The notes below the pieces were generated by a model. That model ran no database searches, was not told the origin of the DNA, and saw only the letters and a program-made list of their open reading frames with translations. Below, one piece after another: positions 55,897 through 64,000 of a stretch of 64,000 nucleotides of DNA. The stretch's first letter is position 1. Each line of letters begins with the position of its first letter. Position numbers and translations under genes: made by a program. The DNA is from Larix kaempferi (taxonomy: Eukaryota > Streptophyta > Pinopsida > Pinales > Pinaceae), in the NCBI GenBank assembly GCA_027924585.1, contig BSBM01000865.1, positions 6,623,001 through 6,687,000 of the forward strand, read 5' to 3'.

Positions 55897-57839
55897 GCCT
55901 TGAACCGAAATTTATTACCAACATCTCTCTCCTTAACATCTTGAAACTTATATTCTATAACCTGGATTTCAGGAGCCAAGGTTTCCTCATTATTTGCCTC
56001 TCCACTATCCATTTGGGAAGTCGATTCTTCATGAGCCATTGCAACAACCAACTCCTCTTTATTTGGGGAAGTAATTGACTCGGCTTGAATAGCCGCAATA
56101 ACTAACTCATCATGTACTTCCAATTTAGGTCGCTTGTCACTATTGCCATCTTCAGTATCCATATCCCTGACTTCTCATAAGTCTCTTTTATGGCCCACCT
56201 CCACAGTGTCCGACACTTGATCTAAATCCATTATTAAATCGGATAACATGAGATCTCCTTCCTGTGTCTCCACGGCTTCTCCCACCTCGGGTTCCCAAAG
56301 CAACAAATTCCACCCCTTCAGCACCCCTTATGGCTCTGTATGCTCAAAAGCACCGAGATTGCATTCCTTCCTCCTCTTGGAAATATTTTGCAAGGGGTCG
56401 TAGTTGATGGCTACATCTTTCTTGAACCCTAGTGGCTTCAATAATTCTTCCACCTCTGAAAAAGCTTCTTTATTCTTTACGATGAAAGGCCCTACCTTCC
56501 AAGAGTATTTCACATCCATGGTCGTCTTATGCTTTAGGAATTGCACTTCTTCCAGGGCCAATTTTTGTCTGATAAATTCAAGAGCAAAGATCCACAATGT
56601 TAGAAAAGCGGGTAAAACATAGGGCTCCTGTACAAAACTGTACAACCTTATGACTGTAGCTTCTCTCAATAAAAACCAATCACCAACAGCCAGTTCGTCC
56701 TTCAACTTCATCATTGTTTTCATTTCAGGCAACACTCTGGGAAATTCTTCCCCAAAGATGATTTTATAAACAGGGGGCAAAACATAGTTCAAATAATTTA
56801 AAACATTGTCTACCAAAACATCTGTCTCAAGCAGTGAGGAGAGATGTGGGCTTTCGGCGCTGCTGTACATAATCATTTTCATCAACTGTGCCTGATATCT
56901 AAAAAACCTAGTACCCGGTGCTCAATTGTACATGTATCTTTTCTGCGAAAAAATCATCAAACCTCAAGGATGGGATGAGCCCGCTTTCGGACCTGACCAA
57001 ACTGATGCTAATCCTAAAGACTAAACTTATTTGGACTTCAGTCACTCACAAATCAGTATCCCACCCTAAAAACTGAGCTAACAAAGAAAGAACCAATTGG
57101 GAATTGTCATAAAAAAGGTTGACATTTAGGGGGTAGGGTTCTTCAGAGATTTCAGAGTCGGGTTTCAGGCATGTGGCTAAGAAATCTTGACGGCTTTCGA
57201 GGTTGATTTGGCGATACAAGGAAACCACAGACTCTTCAGAAAAACTCTCCAACTCTTGTTACTGAGAGTCTGGAATGAAAAAGGAATTCCTAACAACTTA
57301 GGCATCTATATTACAAACGACTCTAGACTTATGGGTGTCCATATTTGGGGTTCTGAGTAATTAGAAGAACACCATGTTACAAACTCAAGGAAAGAGAACA
57401 CTTGGTCAAGGAAAAATAAAATGATCGATGACCTAAAGATTCCATGTATATCCAGTCCCTGTTCATGCAAGGATTCCAACATCTTCTTAATTTCCGGAAT
57501 AGGGAGCCGAATGCATGTATCAAATAAATCGACCTCCCTGTTCTCCAGGGAAACCTTAACCCTAGAACTAGTAGAAGCTTCCTCTTCCACCATATTATAC
57601 TGTAAAAGACTTAGATTTTTAGAAGAATGGCGGTTACAATTCCTACCTGTCACTTTAGAAACTCTGCACACACCCTGTTGAAGGTTCTTTAGCCTTCGTC
57701 GTCTGCCACACATCGAGAGACTTTTTGACTTCGACATGCTTTGGAAACAAATGTCAACCTTCACGGGAATTCTTATATATATAACCGGGTTTCCATAACC
57801 TCTGATTTCTTTAGCCAGCTGTCCTTTGATCTTAGCCAT
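55897..57839 (-). pseudogene. Gypsy-D extra ORF, N-terminal half
   Basis: Pieces in minus-strand order: 57839-57306 (RLPIPEIKKMLESLHEQGLD), 57252-57046 (LYRQINLESRQDFLATCLKP), then one frame from 56885 to 55897 with stops at 56328 and near 56176. The central piece (VPPVYKII-like, IFALEFIRQKLALEEVQFLK, VKYSWKVGPFIVKNKEAF) looks globular; the part after 56162 is acidic. I recognise no domain. Length of the whole ORF, without the insertion, would exceed 1000 residues. Stops fit CAA-to-TAA and CGA-to-TGA changes. Confidence 0.6.
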
Positions 57840-59268
57840 TCAAACTCTCATGTGCTCCCTTTCCGTTGTCGGATCTAACCTTTTCTTTACCCACTGATTT
57901 GAAAACCCCTCTATTTCCACCGTAGGATCATCTTGCGGTTTCTTATCTTGGCCGTTCATCTCATCCATATGCGTCTACGGGGTAGTATCGCATGCACCCA
58001 AAGAGCCTTTCCTATATCACCCCTTCTCCATGCGACAAGATGTGGAGTTGACACTTGTCCGGCGGGACCCGGCCCATCGCATCTACCCTACAGCTATCCA
58101 GCGTGCTACTTCTTGATACGACTATGTATGAGAACCATCCATTTCTTCTCAAACATGTATTTATGGTGAGTACTCATACTCGGCTTAGCTTTTAGATCTT
58201 CCATCTGCTAGTGGGGTCCTTCCTATTATATCTTGTGCGTCTCAGACTTCCACCAGCCATTGATGTGGTTCTCCTTACCATCTGGACTGTAGATCTGCTG
58301 GAGACTTAGGCCCTTTCTATGGTAAGTGAACCCGAACCCTTGGATCTCGAAAGGCGAACCTCTGTCGTAGATCATTGCATTTGCCCCTACCACTGCATGC
58401 GCTTAATATGGCGTTGCTTACTGCTCTTTTCTCCTTGCGATGCGCTCCTAAGCCGACACCTGTTCAGCGGGACCCAGCCCATCGCACCCACATATTCCCT
58501 TTCCTCCTCGCAACTTAGCCATGCAATGGTCCTTTTAAAGCCGTAAATCTTGCTCCCGCTCTTGATCAACGGTGTCGACCTGTGTGACACTTAATCTTTG
58601 ATAATTTTCCCGCAGACTATGGATTTTATGGTATTCTCCGCTTGCCTTAAGTCATTCTTTTTTCCTATTAATACTTAGCCCTTGACATTAGCCCATTTTA
58701 TTGCATTGGACCCCTTCTAGACCATTCTGTCTCATGTCTTAGCACCTAACCATCGAGGATGGAGATCACTTCAAGCTTTTCGTCAGGTAGTTGTATGATC
58801 GTCCACCTTTCGTTTACAGGTTTTTATGCTTCACAATAGCAAAAAAAATATATATAGGTGCTAACCAATGGCTCCAATCAGGGATGCTATCCTCCTAGTG
58901 AGGTAGCAAAGAACTTCATAGACTAAGTGCCTGATCCATTGGGTAGGTTCTGCAAACCCTAGATTTGAAACATTTCTCTAGAAATTGAAACTGAACTGGC
59001 ACGTGCTTCATATCCAGGATGAAAATTCAAAAGCAAACATATGGCTTCCCCTTCTAGACCTCAGGGACTTTTCTTCGGGCTTCAAGTCTTTCTGGTTCAC
59101 CGTTAAAATATCAAAACAAAATGTGAAAAATGAAAAAATATATACAGGCTATGGTACATGAGTTACCTATTTCCTTTAGGATAGGTAATGCTTTAAAAAC
59201 CTCCCATTGACTGGACCTCCTGACCAGGAAGATCCATCTTGCTGTTCTAGGATAAAGGAATTTTCTCT
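57840..59268 (-). other. Spacer between Gypsy-D integrase and extra ORF
   Basis: 1.4 kb without a convincing frame. Two related segments about 400 bp apart share GCGGGACCCRGCCCATCGCA (near 58065 and 58467), ATGCG-rich flanks and pyrimidine-rich stretches. It could carry a promoter or splice acceptor for the extra ORF, but nothing specific proves this. Confidence 0.5.
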
Positions 59269-60102
59269 TCAGTTTGTTGCAATAATATAGGGCCCTATCC
59301 ACATATGGTCGAATTTCCCATGTTTATCTTCCCTCGGAGCATCCCACTTCAGGACCAGGTCATTTACTTGAAACTGATCTTCTTTTGCCTTTCTACCAAA
59401 GGCACTCTTTATCTTTTCTTGGTGCCCCTGTACTTTGTCATAGGCTCTACTTCTTAACTCATTTAGCTCGACTATTTGATTCACCCTCCTTTTCATGTGG
59501 TTTGGTTCTTCTTCTATCCCATGCAGCAACCTCATAACCGGCAATCCTAGAGAAGCTGGAAAAACCACCTCGACACCATACACTAGCTGGAAAGGGGACA
59601 TCCCAATGGCCCTCTTTGTACTTATTCTATTAGCCCACAGGGCATATTTTAGCTTTGTGTGCCAAGCTCTCTTATTATCCTCCAACAAATTCTTTATGAT
59701 TCTTACTAGAATTTTGTTGGATGATTCTGCTAGTGTATTTCCCTGAGGGTAGTATGTCGTTGAATGATTCAGGTTGATATGGTATTTGTGGCAAAAATTT
59801 ATCATTTTCTTAGAAAAAAATGCTGGTGCGCTGTCCGTCACTATTCTTTTAGGACACCCGAATCTTGACGGGATATTGTCTTCCAGAAAATCCATGATAA
59901 CACCTTCGGTTGCTTTCCTGGTTGGTATGGCTTCTATCCACTTGGTGAAATATTCAGTGGATGTCAATATCCATCTATGTTTCCCGGAGGAGTTAGGATT
60001 TATCTCTCCAATGAAGTCTAAACCCCACTGCTGGAAGGGTGCTTCTACTATGACAACGTGAAGGGGTAGTGAAATGACCTTTCTCTTTCCTTCAAAAATC
60101 TA
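59269..60102 (-). pseudogene. Gypsy-D integrase
   Basis: The zinc finger ends with CHQC just upstream of a TAG at 60100-60102. The core keeps all three acidic residues: GLDFIGEINP, IVTDSAPAFFSKK and YYPQGNTLAESSNK. LWANRISTKRAIGMSPFQLV and the C-terminal barrel (VNDLVLKWDAPRED, HMWIGPYIIATN) follow. Apart from the stop, which is in frame with the upstream RNase H, this is the best preserved gypsy domain here. No chromodomain is visible. Confidence 0.9.
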
Positions 60103-61003
60103 ACATTGGTGACAAGCGATAGTTTCTTTGTATACATCTGAAAACATGGTAGGCCAGTAGAAACCAACCCTCAGGATTTTGTTGACTGTCACCTTCCATG
60201 AATGATGATAGCCACAGTCTCCCTTATGAAACTCCTCTTTTGTGTGTTTAGCCTCTTTCTCAAGTAAGCAATTCAGCAACACACCTCCAGGGTCCTTCCA
60301 TTGTAGGAATTGATTCATAACACAGTACTTAGCAGCTTTTAGTTTCACAGCTCTAGCCCTGCTTTTGCTTAATCCTGGAGGGGCTTGCAAGTTTTGTAAT
60401 ACATACACAATGTCAGCATACCAAGAGGATGCAGAGAATTCTGGCGTCGCTTGCACTCCCATATCTAGCTGATCTGAATACCCTTGTAATAAGTTTAGTT
60501 GCAAAGAATCACAGTTGGCCTTGGTCATTAACTTTGCTAACCCTTGCCCCTTTACCAGTTTGGTGGGTTTTATCTCCAGGTCGTATTCTAGCAATACAAC
60601 AATCCATTTGGATCTTCTTCCTTCTTGGTCTGCTTGGGTAAGGATACCTTTCACATCACTATTTGGGACATGAGCAATGATGTGTGAATGGAGGATATAA
60701 ACCTTGAAATCTTTTAGTGACTTAATCAGGGTATAGGCCTGCTTTTCCATGATATCGTATTTCAGTTCTGCATCCCTCAGTACCCTGCTGAAAAAGGAAA
60801 TTGGTTGTTCAACGTTCTGGGCATTTTTCTGTAACAGCACTCTTTAGAAAAATCTAGACTAGCTAATACCAGGGCTTTAGTAATAGCATTCTTAATCCCT
60901 TTGAAAGAATATCTTGCTTCCTCAGTCCATTTTACCTGATTTTCTTTTCTTAACATATTGGTAATATTCATCATGATTTCTGCAAAACTTGGTGTTAGCA
61001 CCT
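60103..61003 (-). pseudogene. Gypsy-D RT end and RNase H
   Basis: The 61001-60777 segment (VKWTEEARYSFKGIKNAITK) is the RT/RNase H connection. After a frame change near 60840 the RNase H domain follows (NVEQPISFFSRVLRDAELKY, VKGILTQADQEGRRSKWIVV, LEYDLEIKPTKLVKGQGLAK). A linker leads to the integrase zinc finger (HKGDCGYHHSWKVTVNKILR). RT catalytic motifs are upstream of the break at 61003 and are not in the window. Confidence 0.85.
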
Positions 61004-61187
61004 ATATATTTTTTCTATTTTGTAGCAGAAAAACCTGTATGTGAAAGGTGGGAGGTCAAACAGCTACCTGAGGAAAAGCTGGAAGTGATCCTGTTAGGAA
61101 CCCATGTCAACCCTTCTATTTACTTTGTTAGTATATTGTTGTTGTATGCATATGCTTTGTAAGTCGTCACGTAGTATTTGTACATCC
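61004..61187. other. Junction segment between Gypsy-D and Copia-2
   Basis: About 180 bp that match neither Gypsy-D pol nor the Copia-2 LTR. The plus strand has a short open run (EKPVCERWEVKQLPEEKLEV), too short to assign. CATCC at 61183-61187 would be the left target duplication of Copia-2; its partner is outside the window. Confidence 0.4.
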
Positions 61188-61791
61188 TGTTGAGATATTG
61201 TAACTTCAAAGAATATTATAATTGTACTTTATTATTCCAGAGATGTTTCATTCCTCCGTAAAGATCTTATTGTATATCCAGAGATGTTTATTCCTCCGTC
61301 AGAATGTGGTAACTCGGGTTATTAGACTTCCCTAGTGGAGGTCGGCCCTTTATGTGTTATGTGGGTCAAAGGGTTATTAGACCACCCTAGAGGGGTCGGC
61401 CCAGTTAGTTGTAGTGGGGTATTTAACCCATTGGTTAAATACGAGCCTACGTGTACTTGTGTAAAATACATATCAGTGAAGTGTATAAATAGAGGAGGTG
61501 TGTTCCTCATTTGATACACTCACTCATTCAAGGGAGGCGCACTTTTGGAGGAGAGGTCTGCTACGGTGGAGAAGGAGATCATGTCTTTGGTTTGCATCTT
61601 TGTATATTGCTGGTCATCTATATTGAGGAAGCTTTACTGGGTTTTCTACCCCATGAGGGTTTCCCAGGATAAATCTGTGTCTCTTGTGTTTATGCTATGC
61701 TTGTTGTTTCTTCAGTGATCCTGTATATGCTATTATTGTGAAATGGAATGTAATGCTGCTATTTTCTGTCTTAGCATATTGAATTTTAACA
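61188..61791 (+). promoter_or_regulatory. Copia-2 5' LTR
   Basis: 604 bp, TGTTGAG to TTTTAACA. TATAAATAG lies at 61484-61492. It is about 110 bp longer than the Copia-1 LTR. The paired GGAGATGTTT..CCTCC elements are kept near 61240 and 61280, although their stems are partly mismatched. Confidence 0.88.
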
Positions 61792-61803
61792 TGGTATCAG
61801 AGC
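61792..61803 (+). other. Copia-2 primer-binding site
   Basis: TGGTATCAGAGC follows the LTR with no gap, complementary to initiator tRNA-Met. It fixes the LTR end and the plus orientation. Confidence 0.95.
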
Positions 61804-64000
61804 TAACTTGAAGGAAGACAAGGTATGGCACTAAAGACACTTGCTTTACTTACGACAATTTGAAGGTTAGGGTTTTACATAGCAAAAACCAGTCATCGTA
61901 GCACTTTCGCTATAAATCCGTTTTGGAAAATTTTTCCGATCTGAAATTGTTACAGGACGAAGCTAAAATCTCCAGGTACCTTGTGTCCAAAGGACAACCT
62001 CTAATTCGTTGTAATTTGTGATTTATGATCTGTACAATAGAGGGTTTCTGCCTCTTCCAGATCTGAGTCAAAATCAGGTGACCTTGGGAAAAAAGTCATA
62101 ACTTGGGCTAGGAAGATCCAAATGAAATTTCGTGAAAAGTGACAGGTAGTACACAGACTGTAATATCTCAGAAAACGTTTTCAGAGGCCGAAGTTGAACT
62201 AGTGACACGTGGCATGCCGTACAATTTCGCTCTCCTGTATTATCCCATAAACAGGTCACGTTGCGACACTTGGCATAACTCTCTCTCAGAGAATCCAATT
62301 GAGGTGATACCTATCAGGATGGAAAGATAATAGGCCGAGCTATATTAGAAAAGGTTTTCAGAGACCGAAGGTCAAACAGTGACACGTGGCACGCCGTACA
62401 AGTTCGCTCTCCTGTATTTTCCCAAAACAGGTCACATTGCGACATTTGGCATAACTCTCTCTCAGAACATCCAATTGAGGTCAGACCTGTCAGGATGGAA
62501 AGTTAACAGGTCAGGCTATCTCAGAAAACCTTTTCAGACCCTATGGATCAAAAATTTTGGAGTTACACTAGAAACAATCAGGTACATATTTCTGTCAAAA
62601 CAGAATTATTTTTTGGTACCTTCATTCATGGCTTCCGGAATTTAGGGCTTTGAAGAAAGGTTGAATTTTTGTAATCGGAGACCAAGAATGGATGCTACTC
62701 ATCAAAATAGAAATTTAGAGACCAAGATCAGAATTTTTGGTTGGGCAGAAGGCCGGGCTTGATTAGACCCTAGTTCGGGACTTTGATCAGAAAAGTGGAA
62801 AATTAGGGCTTCTGTAAAAATGGGAATTTTTGAAATCTGTGACCACAGCTGGAAGCTCCTCAGAAAAATAGAAGCTTAGAGCTTTGGATCAAACCTTTTG
62901 ATGGGGAAAAAAGAGTGGGCTTCATCAAACCCCAGTTCAGGGTCACGTCCAGTGAATCCGAAAGTTTCAAAGGCAAAATTGAGGAGTAAAACTTTGCATT
63001 TTTCAAATTCTGAATATACCAGTTTGATCAACTCATCAAGGCGCATATTTCTATCCTTTCGGAAGTTTGAATTTCTGGGTTTCTCTGACAAACCCATATC
63101 CAGCTCCAGGTCCAGTTCTTGCAAACCAAGTGGATTGGGTTAATCCTAGAAGAAGATGGATTGGTCACCTGCATAAGTGAAGGAGTTCCTATTTCAGAGG
63201 GAGATGAGGCTAAGGCTTTACATAAGGAGATTACAAGCAGGTATGACTCATCGAGGTATGTTTTGATATTTGTTCATGATTAAGTTTATGGTATGTTTGT
63301 CTTCATGTTATTACGGTTAGTACAATCTTGATTTTAGATTTGTTGTATCACCTTAACAAAATTATGAATGCATGATAGAAGATATTCATTGGTTAGGGTG
63401 TTGACACTTATGATTGTACTAATGCATTATGATGTTGTGTGAGGTTGATGTTGTCCGCTAACAAGATACAGGTACATCACAAAAGACAAATCAGGTTCCA
63501 TGACCATGAAAACATGAAGACAAAAACTCATCCACAATCTTTGTTCTACTTACGAGGTATGTATGACTTTGTTATATTATGCTTAACCTATGAGACATGC
63601 AGGTTCTAGCTCAGGATCTCTAAATCATTGAAGAGATTATTTAGGTATGTTGTACATAACCAAGTAGGTATACTAATCCAGGTATGTTTCCCATGAATCT
63701 TACCTTGTGTTAGGATCCCCTATTTAAGTATACTTGGAATGATTGGTTATGCTTATTCATAAAGTTAGTAATCAAGGGATTATGCATATTATATCTTTTA
63801 TCTTGATTGATGATATGCATGAGTAAAAGAAGACTTCCCTGAAATCTTGAATAGTAATGTTTATTAACTATAATCATGACTATACATTTTCAAGATTATT
63901 TAGTACTATAATGTTTTGATAGCATTTAGAATATACTAATGAGTATATGTTTGTGTATGAGATCATGAGGATGACTCTTGAGCATGCACAGTGGTACAGA
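61804..64000 (+). other. Copia-2 leader, no gag recognised
   Basis: A 177-bp diverged tandem duplication (TTTTCAGAGRCCGAAGKTSAA, GTGACACGTGGCA, starts near 62181 and 62358) occupies about 62150-62540. Around 62730-62770 the text TTTTTGGTTGGGCAGAAGGC and CCCTAGTTC resembles the Copia-1 leader. After 63200 several AGGTATG motifs that resemble 5' splice sites occur (near 63255, 63557, 63642 and 63679). I see no gag motif before the window ends. Confidence 0.6.

Larger units (their letters stand above)
43413..61003 (-). mobile_element. Gypsy-D: Ty3/gypsy element with env-position ORF, 5' part missing
   Basis: In minus-strand order: end of RT (61003), RNase H, integrase (to 59269), a 1.4-kb spacer, a very long extra ORF (57839-44500) and an LTR. 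The element itself is split by a 9.8-kb LTR element at 46101-55896. Gag, protease, most of RT and the 5' LTR are not in the window; sequence changes at about 61003, so they are deleted or displaced. Assigning the extra ORF to the same element as this pol is an inference from order, orientation and the LTR after it. Confidence 0.7.
61188..64000 (+). mobile_element. Copia-2: 5' part of a Ty1/copia-type element
   Basis: A 5' LTR, an initiator-Met primer site and at least 2.2 kb of interior lie in the window. The LTR shares order and sequence blocks with the Copia-1 LTR (TGTTGA-ATATTGTAACTTC start, GGAGATGTTTCATTCCTCC elements, GGTTATTAGAC..GGTCGGCCC, TATAAATAGAGGAGGTG, GAGGAAGCTTTACTGGGTTT), so the two belong to one family. 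In Copia-1 gag starts 463 bp after the LTR. Here no gag is recognised in 2.2 kb, so this copy has a longer leader or lacks gag. Confidence 0.85.

Noticed and set aside
61004-61187. Short plus-strand coding run next to Copia-2
   Set aside because: Too short to assign and without motif. Recorded only as a junction.

Overview
This window looks like intergenic DNA from a large plant nuclear genome, probably a gymnosperm. That is an inference from very low gene density, deep nesting of old LTR retrotransposons, an endogenous caulimovirid-like pararetrovirus and many satellite-like arrays. I recognise no intact single-copy host gene, rRNA, tRNA or CRISPR. Nearly every coding region is broken by stops or frame changes, and many of the stops look like C-to-T changes.

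Layout. 1-2168: no recognised gene, one degenerate tandem duplication. 2169-9781: a nearly complete Ty1/copia element (Copia-1, minus strand) with 491-bp LTRs, a TCTTA target duplication, an initiator-Met tRNA primer site, a gag-pol frame with one stop and an RNase H deletion, and an unusual 2.1-kb block of five tandem arrays between pol and the 3' LTR. 9782-17150: arrays (a palindromic ACTAGT array, a 156-bp higher-order repeat, an 11-bp minisatellite) and one unclassified decayed coding region. About 17150-33100: an endogenous pararetrovirus on the plus strand (coat-like, zinc-knuckle, protease, RT and RNase H regions, then a promoter-like region), split at 22496-31085 by a Ty3/gypsy element (Gypsy-B, minus strand, ACATT target duplication).

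35676-37634 and 40822-42092: two unrecognised plus-strand genes whose GT-AG introns keep the reading phase; both are now pseudogenes (Gene A, Gene B). 42267-43412: a piece of another gypsy element (Gypsy-C) with integrase followed by an extra RNase H domain. 43413-61003: Gypsy-D on the minus strand (RT tail, RNase H, integrase, then a very long coiled-coil-rich extra ORF in the env position, then an LTR). A 9.8-kb non-autonomous LTR element (46101-55896, target duplication GCCTT) has inserted into that ORF. It carries a small gag-like ORF and what looks like a captured F-box/kelch gene fragment. 61188-64000: the 5' LTR, primer site and long leader of Copia-2, a diverged relative of Copia-1 on the plus strand.

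The order of events can be read from the nesting: Gypsy-B entered the pararetrovirus; Gypsy-D entered Gypsy-C; the non-autonomous element entered Gypsy-D. Copia-1 LTRs differ at only about five sites by eye, so it is the youngest complete insertion. The genes do not form a shared pathway; each set served the replication of its own element. The most unusual features are the PPT-flanked satellite block of Copia-1, the second gag-like module in Gypsy-B, the F-box capture, the RNase H after integrase in Gypsy-C and the env-position ORF in Gypsy-D.
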